From positions 16,618,360 through 16,682,359 of the forward strand of contig OW028585.1 in assembly GCA_932294295.1 (NCBI GenBank): a stretch of DNA of 64,000 nucleotides, given 5' to 3'. This document shows positions 11,468-23,838 of the stretch, in pieces; within the stretch, counting starts at the first letter, position 1; each line of letters starts with the position of its first letter. The notes beneath the pieces are model-generated. The model was not told the origin of the DNA and did no database searches. It was given only the letters and a program-made list of their open reading frames with translations. The translations under genes and the position numbers were made by a program. Source of the stretch: Alitta virens (Eukaryota; Annelida; Polychaeta; Phyllodocida; Nereididae).

Positions 11468-14178
11468 ATGAGTGAAAAGGAAGAAGAACTGTGTTTTGAT
11501 GATTTCAAACAGTGGAAGGTGCCTGAACTGAAGAGTTTTCTTAAAAAACGGGCTCTGAAGACATCTTCAAAGAAGGATGAGCTGTGTGCGTTGGCCTTCG
11601 CTGCATACAAGGTAGGGACGGCCTAAAAGATTGTTTACTAATATTACAAGGAGGTGTAAAATTTGTGCAACTCGATTTATAGTGGATTAATTCATCACAC
11701 TGTTATTAATTTATTATAAGTAAATACTAGGTAGTGAATTTATATAATACATTATGTCTGTAATGATATAGGCAGACATTTATGAATTGTTACTGCACAT
11801 TTTTTTTTATCAGAATTAAAATTAATCAATCATCAATTTTTTGAAGGAGGGAAGACCTTTGGAATCCACTGATGAACAGAAAGATGCAGCCAGGTTAGAG
11901 GACTATAGCTCACTCCTAACATTTGTGTGTGGGCAGAAGACTATCACCATTTCAGACCCAATGGATCTGAAGTCAGGATGGGTGTCAGAACAGGTGAGGT
12001 GTCAAATTTTTTAAGAAGTATTGTGCATGTTTAATTTCTTGTGCATTGGTTCGCAGTTTTGAATATCTATGAGAAGTCAAAATGTGTTGTATCCATGTTA
12101 ACTGTTTATTTTCTTGTCACCAGGATGGTGTGTCAAAGTGGCCACCGACAATTGACCTGGATATTGCCGAGTATCTACTCAGTGCATTTCAGACTGCACC
12201 CCTGACCAAGCGCCTGTTAAGTGATTACAAGGAGGGAAACGCCTACTCATATTTTGATAGCAAATGGCTAGACCAGGTGTTCTATCATCCCCTTGGTGAT
12301 GACTCTCCTGTATGTCTGCTGAGGTCAAAGTCAATCCCATCCCAGAAAATCAGCAACATCCCACACCGAGTCTGGATAGCAGTTGAGAAGTACACTGGTT
12401 CCATTAAGAGCAGCTACTGCACTTGTTCTGCTGGGTAAGATAATATATTATTATATATAGTTTTTTGTATTCAAAATTAAGTTTGGGTTTATTTCTTCTA
12501 TGTAATGTTTGTTATTTGTTTTCTGTTAATGTTTCATTGTTTTCTGTTAATGTTTCATTGTTTTCTGTTTGTGGTTTGTCCCACAGAATGAATTGACTCA
12601 TAACTACACAAGTCTCAACAGTGGTAAATATTTACAGTCTGGTTTCTTTGATTACTCAGCATCTACAAGGAAGGCTCAGAGAGGTAAATGAACTACCATT
12701 AGCTGCTTAAGTAACCTGTAGCAGTAACTCATATCTTAATTGTAGCAATATATTTTCATTTATATGGCTTGTATTTCATTGACAAACATACTTAAATGTT
12801 TAGTCTATTGATAAATTGGTTTTCTTTTTACAGGCTGGGTTCAACCTGTAACCATGTGGCAGCTGTCTTATTTAAGATAGACTGGGCCTGGAAAAGTGGC
12901 ATCACCAACAAGTCGTGTACATCGAGGCCATGTACCTGGAACGAATTTGGCGCCAAAGGAAAGGTGTTGGACCTGCAACCAGTTTCCGAGCTGGAGTGGA
13001 GAAAACCTCACTATGGAAAAGGGGGCAAGTACATTGATTAAAAGTTAGATCTATCCCTATGAAAGATGAAGGCTTAAGCACTCAATACAATGTTGTTGTT
13101 TTTTGGTCTGTCACTGCTTTAAAATCAGGAGTGGATGCTGTTGATCCAGTCATTCAGAGAAGATAAAAGTGTTTGTGCAAACATTTAGTTTACCCTGATT
13201 TATTTCCTTGCAGGTGACAAAACTGCTATAAACAATGCAGTACGAAAGAACTTCCAGCCAAGCCAAGCTCCACAGCCAAGCATTCAGACACTGACCAATG
13301 CACTCTATGGCAGCTGCCCTTCCGCATGTATTTTTGAATATGTCGACCTCCCTAATCAACATTTGCCTCCACCACAAGATGATGTGAATGTCTACTCTGA
13401 AGTTGAGGTAGTCTCGGAAAATCTACCACCACCAGTTCCACATCTAATACAGCAGGGCTGCACTTCCTGGGTATTTTCTGAAACCCAGGTATCGGGAATT
13501 GAACATCTTACCAGAGGTCAAGGTTCCAACAGTGAATGGTACAATCAGAAAGTTGGACGCATATCAGCATCGAACATCCACTCCGTCTTGACAAAGGTAC
13601 GCCACATGGAACGCTGTGCCCCTAAGAGACTGGATGGTTTCAATTTGCTGCAGAAGCTCTGCTCTGAAGCAGTAAATGACTTGAGCCATGTACCTGCAAT
13701 TAAGTATGGACAGTCCATGGAAACAGAAGCCAGGCACACATATTACCAGATGAACAAGGGTGCACATCAGCATTTAGAGGTACAGGAATGTGGCATGTTT
13801 GTTGTGCAGCATCATGGGTACATAAGTGCCAGCCCTGATGCTTTGGTGAACTGTTCCTGCTGTGGCCAGGGATTACTTGAAATAAAATGTCCGCTAACCT
13901 TGGCTCATGCTGATCCAAGTAAAGAGCCACCTGCTTACATTGTGACTGTGGATGGATGTCACATTCTGAAGAAAGAGCATCCTTATTACAGCCAAGTCAT
14001 CACCCAGATGGGTGCCACAGGCAGAAAGTGGTGCGACTTTTTCATCTACTCCAGACAAGGATCGCTCACAGTCCGAATCAAGTTTGATGACTCTAGGTGG
14101 CAGAGTCTGGTTTCAGCTTGTGACACATTCTTTTTAAACCACATGATTGACTTTATAAAATCTAAAAATTGTGTTTGA
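11468..14178 (+). CDS. SAP-SWIM-YqaJ nuclease of the transposon
   Basis: Five exons join in phase into 585 codons: 11468-11611, 11847-11993, 12124-12434, 12834-13024, 13214-14178 (TGA). Residues 12-48 form a SAP DNA-binding motif (VPELKSFLKKRALKTSSKK). The junction of exons 3 and 4 creates a SWIM zinc finger, CTC then CNH (CxCx7CxH). The C-terminal 270 residues are a YqaJ-type PD-(D/E)XK exonuclease: WYNQKVGRISASN, GQSMETEARHTYY, GYISASPDAL, LEIKCP and YYSQVITQM, with acidic and lysine residues intact. Intron 4 only works as a GC-AG intron (GCAAGT at 13025); the nearby GT at 13029 gives an immediate stop. Likely role: a nuclease helping element excision or end processing in the nucleus, acting beside the transposase. 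No disabling change seen. Confidence 0.88.
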
Positions 14179-15505
14179 TTAACCTTAAAGATAACCTGAT
14201 GACGGCTTTGGTATACAGTTTCTGCTATGCACATTTATGTATTTCACAAGTCTATCTGCTAATCTGGCTAAGATTTTGCTAAAGGTGATATGGAAATCAT
14301 TACAGAAATTTTTTAAACTCAATGTGTATCTATCTCTTGCACTAAAAGAATCTGTAATTAAATTTGTTACATTATTCAATCAATGTTGCTGGAAATTTGA
14401 TGTTTCTGTGAATTATATTCATATAAATCATACTATTGTCCATTTGGAGTTATATCTTGTTCATTCATAGGCAATCATACTGATATGTAAATAGTGTACA
14501 TAAATTAGGTAAAATATATATGGTGAGACAATTAATTGTCTAATTAATTAATCCCACCTGGTTCTATCCAGGTGCCTAAGCTTGACCAGGCATTATTACG
14601 TTCCCAGTACTAGTGATAATCACTGTACTGCAAGCAGTCATCTGTATTTGATCCTTCTATCGTGTCATTTATATAATTGCACAATTACATGTAAGTATTA
14701 TAAACCTGACACCGGAACCAATGACCAAGGAATACCCTAGTCAGGTCCAAGAATGGTGACCACTTTAGTCTCTGATTGCTCACAAGCAATCTTTCAACAT
14801 GTCTACTCAAGGACAAGGAAATGTAAAGTTTAAATGCACTTTTTTTAATCTGTCATTTTCGAACTCATTTTATAGAGCTATTTTGTGATGTCAAAAAGCA
14901 GTTACACACATAAATCATCTCAACTCTTGATATATGAGGTGAGGTACTCAATCCACCTTCCACTGAATTTATTCTTATAATGTCAGATCAACACAAGTCT
15001 TACACATCTTATCCTGCCAACTCTATGTCAGTGGAATAACACGTTTTTATTCACATCTCTCTTTCCTGCCTTTCCAGAACTATTAGCGGCAAACATACAA
15101 TTTAGGTTATGTTAACTTACTACAAGTTCTTTACGTCTCGTAATATTAACTGTCAAAATCCCTTCCTATGTTCACAATTGTGAAAAATTCACATGAATAA
15201 TTTCTGCACTTTGAAGCTTAATGTTACATAAATGTAATAGAATACTTTCATGCACTCAATTATCAGAATTAAGTAAGATTACAACATCATAACAGAGAAT
15301 CATACAATACAATGTAATCGCTATGCCCTGATTTGCCTAACAAAGCAAAATTCAATTATAATTATCAGAACTCAATAGTTTTGTAACCTATCATCAATTT
15401 GTTATTGTTGTTTCATACTACAGAATCATAATATCTACAGTAATAGTTAAGCCATAATTAAAGTTATTAATTCACAAAAATTTGCAATACGACTCAAATG
15501 TCTAA
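14179..15505. other. Non-coding space between the convergent transposon genes
   Basis: About 1.3 kb of AT-rich sequence between the 3' ends of the nuclease and transposase genes. It should hold both 3' UTRs. A small frame at 14237-14470 (+) has no recognisable protein character. No nested repeat was seen. Confidence 0.6.
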
Positions 15506-17105
15506 TCAATTGACTAAAGGGGGATGCAAGTTGCAAAGGGCAGCACAAACTGTGAAAATGTCATCAACTAAAGGTACTAAAGAGATTGGTAATGTTCCAG
15601 TCAATATTGAGTACCTCTTCATTCGGCCTATGGCACGTTCAACATGAATCCTGGCGTTTGCCACTGCTTTGGTTTTCTGAACTTGGGAACGTATCATCTG
15701 ATCCATACCTGAACTTGGAGGTGGAATAAGAAGCTTTGCACCACGCAACAGCAAGTCCTCTTGAATTGGAAATCCTCGGTCAGCCATAATTAAGTCTCCG
15801 TGATCCAAAAGATCCAAAAATCCACTGTCACAGGTAATCTTTTTGTCCGAAGTTCTCCCTCCCCAGGCTTTGGAAAGAAAAGTAATGGCACCATTCGGAG
15901 AAATACCAATCAATACCTTGACGGTGTTGTGCTTTTTATAGTCAGACCATGTCTGTGCTTGTAGGTCAAGATGTCGAGGCCTCTCAATGAATACTTCAGT
16001 GCAGTCTATTGTGACTCTAAGGTTAGGATACTTCTCCATGTCCTTGGGCAGATGTTCATGAATCCTTTCTTTAGGAGGCCAAAAGATGAGTGGTTTCACT
16101 ACTTTCGACAACATTCGAGCATAAGTATTGAATATCTGTGACACTGATGATGAGGAAACACCAAACATATCACCCAGCAACTCATTTATCAGCCCAAGCC
16201 TTAGCTTCATCAAAACCATCACCAGTTCGTGGAATATATTTTTGGCTGCCTCGCCAGTACTGCATATTGGATGCCACTGGGGTGATGAGTTGGACAAGAT
16301 CATCAAAGGCACTTAGAGAAGGCAGTCCCGTGTATGTGTTGACTTTTTCATCAGATTTTAGATATCTGCCACTCACATTCTCTGATTTTGTAGACAGGCC
16401 CAGGTCTTCCTTTGCACTGCTTTCTTTCAACTCATCATAGCGAAACTGTAATTCCTTCACAGTGGCATCCTTAGTAGCACATCCAACACAGTCACATTTT
16501 GTGGAACAATTACACCGGTAACTGTAGCAATGATCGTGTCCCGTTGACGGACCATCATCCTCAGGGAGCTCACAAGCCAATTGCTTGGTGGCGCTAGCAC
16601 TTCGCGAAAGAGACCTCTCCTTTGGCGGCTTTCTAGAGGCTGGTAGATTATCTGAAATTTGAATAATATACTAAATACACCAACCATACATACATGCATA
16701 AAAACAGAGAGAATATAAATAATCTAGTAAAACACAATACTTGATTTACACAATTTCATAAATAATATATATAAACTGTACTTGAGTTGTACCTCTGTGA
16801 CCAAGGTTGATGGTTGGGTATGGGTTACCAGGAGTGGGCTTGCCATCTACAAAGTGATCTGAGCAGATCCTGTCATCGGGGCTAGGTGTCCAGTTCTTTC
16901 CTGCTGCGTTCCTACGATAAACAGCTCTGGCCCATTCAAAACGACTGTTCAAGTTTTTTTTTTCGGTCGGGAAAGGGAAAAGAGAAAATGGGGCAGCACA
17001 AGAGCACATCCCATGACGCTGATTGTGTTGGCTGCACAGTTGCTTTCGCCACCTGTTCAAAGTGTATGTACTCTTAGAGCAGTGAGTGAAGGCACATATC
17101 CTCAT
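15506..17105 (-). pseudogene. THAP-DDE transposase (IS5/Harbinger-like fold), one frameshift
   Basis: Exon 1 is 17105-16793 and exon 2 is 16651-15506, joined in phase (g|at) by a GT-AG intron. Exon 1 encodes a THAP-type zinc finger: CAFTHC, then FSLFPFPTE, NWTPSPDDRICSDHF and GKPT. Exon 2 continues with a Cys/His-rich linker (CNCSTKCDCVGC), a probable coiled coil (VKELQFRYDELKE), a helix-turn-helix part (FGVSSSSVSQIF) and a DDE_Tnp_4 nuclease with IDCTE, MADRGF and HVERAIGR, the three expected acidic positions. Between MQYWRGSQKY and LMKLRLGL the frame changes once, at about 16210-16240, so the protein as sequenced would stop early. Everything else is intact, so the frameshift is recent, a sequencing error, or real inactivation. 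Stop at 15506. Confidence 0.85.
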
Positions 17106-17293
17106 CTTCACTACATGTGTGTGAAAGCCAAAATCCTCATCTTCGATTACATGTATCAAAAGTTGAAAACTTCCTCAGAACAAAGAAGATCTAGTATATT
17201 TTCTGCTCACACATACGTTCAATGCTTCCATCCACGTGTGTTTGTTTATCCCGACAAATGTCCGCGTCATCATTTTTCGCGCATGCGCGCGGC

Positions 17294-17310
17294 TAACTAC
17301 GATGCCGCTT
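17294..17310 (-). repeat. Right terminal inverted repeat of the 6-kb transposon
   Basis: TAACTACGATGCCGCTT, reverse complement AAGCGGCATCGTAGTTA. Just inside it is a CG-rich stretch, gcgcatgcgcgcgg, unlike the AT-rich surroundings. Outside, AT at 17311-17312 is the second target duplication. Confidence 0.88.
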
Positions 17311-17324
17311 ATTACGTCATCATT

Positions 17325-17474
17325 ATGGCTGGTAAGCAGCAGAAGTGGTATTTTGTACAAGAAGAAACTGGATATTTTATATGTGTCAATGACAAAAAGT
17401 TGAGAGATTTGAAAGGCAATGATTATGGAGCTGTACAAGAAGTCCGTGTTGGGACATCAAGAGGCACTATTCAC
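17325..17474 (+). CDS. First exon of an unrecognised gene, locus copy 1
   Basis: ATG at 17325 opens 50 codons, MAGKQQKWYFVQEETGYF at the start and VGTSRGTIH at the end, followed by a plausible donor (GTAATT). The duplicate at 54364-54513 differs by few bases, one changing A to T in the protein. The reading frame is kept in both copies, which supports real coding sequence. It lies head-to-head with the DUF7869-like gene: in copy 2 the two start codons are about 160 bp apart, while here the 6-kb transposon separates them. No downstream exon could be identified before the satellite. I do not recognise the family. Confidence 0.5.
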
Positions 17475-17852
17475 GTAATTATTATATTATTCATTAAATT
17501 TCAACTTCTTTGTTACATTGTACAATGTTCTGTAGATATCTACAGCCTCTCATCAATTAACTCTCTCTCCAGATGAAACGATAGATAACTTATTAAGTTA
17601 CTGTGGTGAGAAAGAGTAATAAGGAATAATACGATGATTAGGCCTTTTAATTTCGTGGTAATTAATTGAAAACTTGAATGATCTGTACCTATTGATGTTT
17701 TAAACTTTATTTGGACTAAAAATATAGTTTTCATTATTTAAACTGCATTATTTGGCAAACTGAAATAATCATTGTTTGTAAAATAGTTTTAGACAAAGTA
17801 AATTATGTTTCTCTTCCGATTGCCCTGTCCTATTAATTTGCACTTGCTCATA
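17475..17852. other. AT-rich link between small exon and satellite
   Basis: No gene is supported. The same sequence occurs at 54514-55783, where it is interrupted by an 890-bp insertion. It leads directly into the satellite, whose first degenerate monomer starts near tatgcttcatgcc. Confidence 0.6.
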
Positions 17853-20800
17853 TTATGCTTCATGCCAGCAGGTGTGTATATAGCAGAATTGTGCCCAAAT
17901 CATGGCACTTTAGTGCTTGACTTAACACAGGTTGTTGTGTGCCCAAACCATAGCAGAATTTTGCCCAAATCATGGCAGTTTAGTGCTTGACTCAACACAG
18001 GTGGTTGTGTGTCCAAACCATGGCAGAATTTTGCGCAAATCATGGCAGTTTAGTGCTTGACTTAACACAAGTTGTTGTGTGCCCAAACCATGGCAGAATT
18101 TTGCCCCAATCATGGCAGTTTAGTGCTTGACTCAACACAGGTGGTTGTGTGTCCAAACCATGGCAGAATTGTGCCCAAATCATGGCAGTTTAAGGCTATG
18201 CTTTGCACAAGCAGTTGTGTGCCCAAACCATGGCAGAATTGTGCTCAAATCATGGCAGTTTAGTGCTTGACTTAACACAGGTTGTTGTGTGCCCAAAGCA
18301 TATCAGAATTGTGCCCAAATCATGGCAGTTTACGGCTATGCTTCATGCAAGCAGTTGTGTGCCCAAACCATGGCAGAATTGTGCCCAAAACATGGCAGAA
18401 TTGTGCTCAAATCATGGCAGATAAGTGCTCGACTTAACACAGGTTGTTGTGTGCCCAAACCATGGCAGAATTGTGCTCAAATCATGGCAGTTTAGTGCTT
18501 GACCTAACACAGTTTGTTGTGTGCCCAAAGCATGGCAGAATCGTGCCCAAATCATGGCAGTTTAATGCTATGCTTTGCACAAGCAGTTGTGTGCCCAAAC
18601 CATGGAAGTTTAAGGCTATGCTTCATGCAAGCAGTTTTGTGCCCAAACCATGGCAGAATTGTGCTCAAACCATGGCAGAATTGTGCCCAAATCATGGCAG
18701 TTTAAGGCTATGCTTCATACAAGCAGTTGTGTGCCCAAACCATGGCAGAATTGTGCCCAAACCATGGCAGAATTGTGCTCAAATCATGGCAGTTTAGTGC
18801 TTGACTTAACACAGGTTGTTGTGTGCCCAAAGCATGGCAGAATTGTGCCCAAATCATGGCAGTTTAAGGCTATGCTTCATGCAAGCAGTTGTGTGCCCAA
18901 ACCATGGCAGAATTTTGCCCAAAACATGGCAGAATTGTGCTCAAATCATGGCAGATTAGTGCTCTACTTAACACAGGTTGTTGTGTGCCCAAACCATGGC
19001 AGAATTGTGCTCAAATCATGGCAGTTTAGTGCTTGACTTAACACAGGTTGTTGTGTGCCCAAACCATGGCAGAATTGTGCCCAAATCATGGCAGTTTAAT
19101 GCTATGCTTTGCACAAGCAGTTGTGTGCCCAAACCATGGAAGTTTAAGGCCATGCTTCATGCAGGCAAATGTGTGCCCAAACCATGGCAGAATGGTGCCC
19201 ATATCATGGCAGTTTAGTGCTTGACTTTACACAGCCTATTGTGTGCCCAAATTATGGCAGAATTGTGCTGAAATCATGGCAGTTTAAGGCTTTGCTTCAC
19301 GCAACCAGTTGTGTACCCAAACAATGGGAGAATTGTGCCAAAATCATGGCAGTTTAGTTCTTGACTTAACACAGGTTGTTGTGTGCCCAAACCATGGCAG
19401 ACTTGTGCCCAAATCATGGCAGTTTAAAGCTATGCTTTGCACAAGCAGTTGTGTGCCCAAACCATGGCAGAATTGTGCCCAAATCATGGCAGTTTTAGGC
19501 TATGCTTTGCACAAGTAGTTGTGTGCCCAAACCATGGCAGAATTGTGCCCAAATCATGCCAGTTCAGTGCTTGACTTAACACAGGTGGTTGTGTGTCCAA
19601 ACCATGGCAGAATTGTGCTCAAATCATGGCAGTTTAGTGCTTGACTTAACACAGGTTGTTGTGTGCCCAAAGCATGGCAGAATTGTGCCCAAATCATGGC
19701 AGTTTAAGGCTATGCTTCATGCAAGCAGTTGTGTGCCCAAACCATGGCAGAATTGTGCCCAAAACATGGCAGAATTGTGCTCAAATCATGGCAGATTAGT
19801 GCTCGACTTAACACAGGTTGTTGTGTGCCCAAACCATGGCAGAATTGTGCTCAAATCATGGCAGTTTAAGGCTTTGCTTCACACAAGCAGTTGTGTGCCC
19901 AAACCATGGCAGAATTGTGCCCAAATCATGGCAGTTTAAAGCTATGCTTTGCAAAAGCAGTTGTGTGCCAAAACCATGGCAGAATTGTGCCCAAATCATG
20001 GCAGTTTAAGGCTATGCTTCATGCAAGGAGTTGTGTGCCCAAACCATGGCAGAATTGTGCTCAAATCATGGCAGTTTAGTGCTTGACTTAACACAGGTTG
20101 TTGTGTGCCCAAAGCATGGCAGAATTGTGCCCAAATCATGGCAGTTTAAGGATATGCTTCATGCAAGCAGTTGTGTGCCCAAACTATGGCAGAATTGTGC
20201 CCAAACCATGGCAGAATTGTGCTCAAATCATGGCAGTTTAGTGCTTGACTTAACACAGGTTGTTGTGTGCCCAAAGCATGGCAGAATTGTGCCCAAATCA
20301 TGGCAGTTTAAGGCTATGCTTCATGCAAGCAGGTGTGTGCCCAAACCATGACAGAATTGTGCCCAAAACATGGCAGAATTGTGCTCAAATCATGGCAGAT
20401 TAGTGCTCGACTAAACACAGGTTGTTGTGTGCCCAAACCATGGCAGAATTGTGCTCAAATCATGGCAGTTTAGTGCTTGACTTAACACAGGTTGTTGTGT
20501 GCCCAAACCATGGCAGAATTGTGCCCAAATCATGGCAGTTTAATGCTATGCTTTGCACAAGCAGTTGTGTGCCCAAACCATGGAAGTTTAAGGCCATGCT
20601 TCATGCAAGCAAATGTGTGCCCATACCATGGCAGAATGGTGCCCATATCATGGCAGTTTAGTGCTTGACTTTACACAGCCTATTGTGTGCCCAAATTATG
20701 GCAGAATTGTGCTGAAATCATGGCAGTTTAAGGCTTTGCTTCACGCAACCAGTTGTGTGCCCAAGCAATGGGAGAATTGTGCCAAAATCATGGCAGTTTA

Positions 20801-22722
20801 GTTCTTGACTTAACACAGGTTGTTGTGTGCCCAAACCATGGCAGAATTGTGCCCAAATCATGGCAGTTTAAAGCTATGCTTTGCACAAGCAGTTGTGCCC
20901 AAAGCATGGCAGAATTGTGCCCAAATCATGGCAGTTTTAGGCTATGCTTTGCACAAGTAGTTGTGTGCCCAAACCATGGGAGAATTGTGCCCAAATCATG
21001 CCAGTTCAGTGTTTGACTTAACACAGGTTGTTGTGTGTCCAAACCATGGCAGAATTGTGCTCAAATCATGGCAGTTTAGTGCTTGACTTAACACAGGTTG
21101 TTGTGTGCCCAAAGCATGGCAGAATTGTGCCCAAATCATGGCAGTTTAAGGCTATGCTTGATGCAAGCAGTTGTGTGCCCAAACCATGGGAGAATTGTGC
21201 TCAAATCATGGCAGTTTAGTGCTTGACTTAACACAGGTTGTTGTGTGCCCAAAGTATGGCAGAATTGTGCCCAAATCATGGCAGTTTAAGGCTATGCTTC
21301 ATGCAAACAGTTGTGTGCCCAAACCATGGCAGAATTGTGCCCAAAACATGGCAGAATTGTGCTCAAATCATGGCAGATTAGTGCTCGACTTAACACAGGT
21401 TGTTGTGTGCCCAAACCATGGCAGAATTGTGCTCAAATCTTGGCAGTTTAGTGCTGGACTTAATACAGGTTGTTGTGTGCCTAAAGCATGGCAGAATCGT
21501 GCCCAAATTATGGCAGTTTAATGCTATGCTTTGCACAAGCAGTTGTGTGCCCAAACCATGGAAGTTTAAGGCCATGCGTCATGCAAGCAGATGTTTGCCC
21601 AAACCATGGCAGAATGGTGCCCAAATCATGGCAGTTTAGTGCTTGACTTTACACAGCCTATTGTGTTCCCAAATAATGGCAGAATTGTGCTGAAATCATG
21701 GCAGTTTAAGGCCATGCTTCATGCAAGCAGTTGTGTGCCCAAACCATGGCAGAATGGTGCCCATATCATGGCAGTTTAGTGCTTGACTTTACACAGCCTA
21801 TTGTGTGCCCAAATTATGGCAGAATTGTGCTGAAATCATGGCAGTTTAAGGCTTTGCTTCACACAAGCAGTTGTGTGCCCAAACCATGGCAGAATTGTGC
21901 CCAAATCATGGCAGTTTAAAGCTATGCTTTGCAAAAGCAGTTGTGTGCCCAGACCATGGCAGAATTGTGCCCAAATCATGGCAGTTTAAGGCTATGCTTC
22001 ATGCAAGGAGTTGTGTGCCCAAACCATGGCAGAATTGTGCTCAAATCATGGCAGTTTAGTGCTTGACTTAACACAGGTTGTTGTGTGCCCAAAGCATGGC
22101 AGAATTGTGCCCAAATCATGGCAGTTTAAGGCTATGCTTCATGCAAGCAGTTGTGTGCCCAAACTATGGCAGAATTGTGCCCAAACCATGGCAGAATTGT
22201 GCTCAAATCATGGCAGTTTAGTGCTTGACTTAACACAGGTTGTTGTGTGCCCAAAGCATGGCAGAATTGTGCCCAAATCATGGCAGTTTAAGGCTATGCT
22301 TCATGCAAGCAGGTGTGTGCCCAAACCATGGCAGAATTGTGCCCAAAACATGGCAGAATTGTGCTCAAATCATGGCAGATTAGTGCTCGACTTAACACAG
22401 GTTGTTGTGTGCCCAAACCATGGCAGAATTGTGCTCAAATCATGGCAGTTTAGTGCTTGACTTAACACAGGTTGTTGTGTGCCCAAACCATGGCAGAATT
22501 GTGCCCAAATCATGGCAGTGTGCCCAAACCATGGCAGAATTGTGCCCAAATCATGGCAGTTTAAAGCTATGCTTTGCAAAAGCAGTTGTGTGCCAAAACC
22601 ATGGCAGAATTGTGCCCAAATCATGGCAGTTTAAGGCTATGCTTCATGCAAGGAGTTGTGTGCCCAAACCATGGCAGAATTGTGCTCAAATCATGGCAGT
22701 TTAGTGCTTGACTTAACACAGG

Positions 22723-23540
22723 TTGTTGTGTGCCCAAAGCATGGCAGAATTGTGCCCAAATCATGGCAGTTTAGTGCTTGACTTTACACAGCCTATTGTG
22801 TGCCCAAATTATGGCAGAATTGTGCTGAAATCATGGCAGTTTAAGGCTTTGCTTCACACAAGCAGTTGTGTGCCCAAACCATGGCAGAATTGTGCCCAAA
22901 TCATGGCAGTTTAAAGCTATGCTTTGCAAAAGCAGTTGTGTGCCAAAACCATGGCAGAATTGTGCCCAAATCATGGCAGTTTAAGGCTATGCTTCATGCA
23001 AGGAGTTGTGTGCCCAAACCATGGCAGAATTGTGCTCAAATCATGGCAGTTTAGTGCTTGACTTAACACAGGTTGTTGTGTGCCCAAAGCATGGCAGAAT
23101 TGTGCCCAAATCATGGCAGTTTAGTGCTTGACTTTACACAGCCTATTGTGTGCCCAAATTATGGCAGAATTGTGCTGAAATCATGGCAGTTTAAGGCTTT
23201 GCTTCACACAAGCAGTTGTGTGCCCAAACCATGGCAGAATTGTGCCCAAATCATGGCAGTTTAAAGCTATGCTTTGCAAAAGCAGTTGTGTGCCAAAACC
23301 ATGGCAGAATTGTGCCCAAATCATGGCAGTTTAAGGCTATGCTTCATGCAAGGAGTTGTGTGCCCAAACCATGGCAGAATTGTGCTCAAATCATGGCAGT
23401 TTAGTGCTTGACTTAACACAGGTTGTTGTGTGCCCAAAGCATGGCAGAATTGTGCCCAAATCATGGCAGTTTAGTGCTTGACTTCACACAGCCTATTGTG
23501 TGCCCAAATTATGGCAGAATTGTGCTGAAATCATGGCAGG
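22723..23540 (+). repeat. 350-bp higher-order unit, three tandem copies
   Basis: Five 70-bp monomers of different arm classes form a 350-bp block that starts near 22723, 23073 and 23423 with almost no differences. The third copy is cut near 23540, where an abnormal junction (cacacagtttaaggatatg) skips part of a monomer. This is a young, very local amplification. Confidence 0.85.
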
Positions 23541-23838
23541 TTAAGGCTTTGCTTCACACAGTTTAAGGATATGCTTCATGCAAGCAGTTGTGTGCCCAAA
23601 CTATGGCAGAATTGTGCCCAAACCATGGCAGAATTGTGCTCAAATCATGGCAGTTTAGTGCTTGACTTAACACAGGTTGTTGTGTGCCCAAAGCATGGCA
23701 GAATTGTGCCCAAATCATGGCAGTTTAAGGCTATGCTTCATGCAAGCAGGTGTGTGCCCAAACCATGGCAGAATTGTGCCCAAAACATGGCAGAATTGTG
23801 CTCAAATCATGGCAGATTAGTGCTCGACTTAACACAGG

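Larger units (their letters stand above)
11327..17310. mobile_element. ISL2EU-like DNA transposon, 5984 bp, both genes present
   Basis: The termini are AAGCGAGATCGTAGTTA at 11327-11343 and the reverse complement of AAGCGGCATCGTAGTTA at 17294-17310 (15 of 17 match). AT at 11325-11326 and 17311-17312 is the apparent target duplication. The homologous site at about 54350 lacks the element and keeps one AT, giving an empty-site control. It carries two convergent multi-exon genes: SAP-SWIM-YqaJ nuclease (+) and THAP-DDE transposase (-). From memory, a THAP/IS5-like transposase with a YqaJ-type nuclease partner and 2-bp target duplications is the signature of the ISL2EU group; that name needs a database check. 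The transposase has one frameshift, so this copy is probably not autonomous now. Confidence 0.9.

Noticed and set aside
13025..13041. GT donor at 13029 for intron 4 of the nuclease gene
   Set aside because: Joining it to the acceptor at 13213/13214 gives a TGA as the next codon. The GC donor at 13025 keeps the frame.
13545..13930. Minus-strand open frames opposite the YqaJ exon
   Set aside because: Shadows of the nuclease exon, which has family motifs and in-phase splicing.
14700..14760. Possible tRNA-like fold inside the 6-kb transposon
   Set aside because: No acceptor stem, T-loop or B box consistent with a tRNA.
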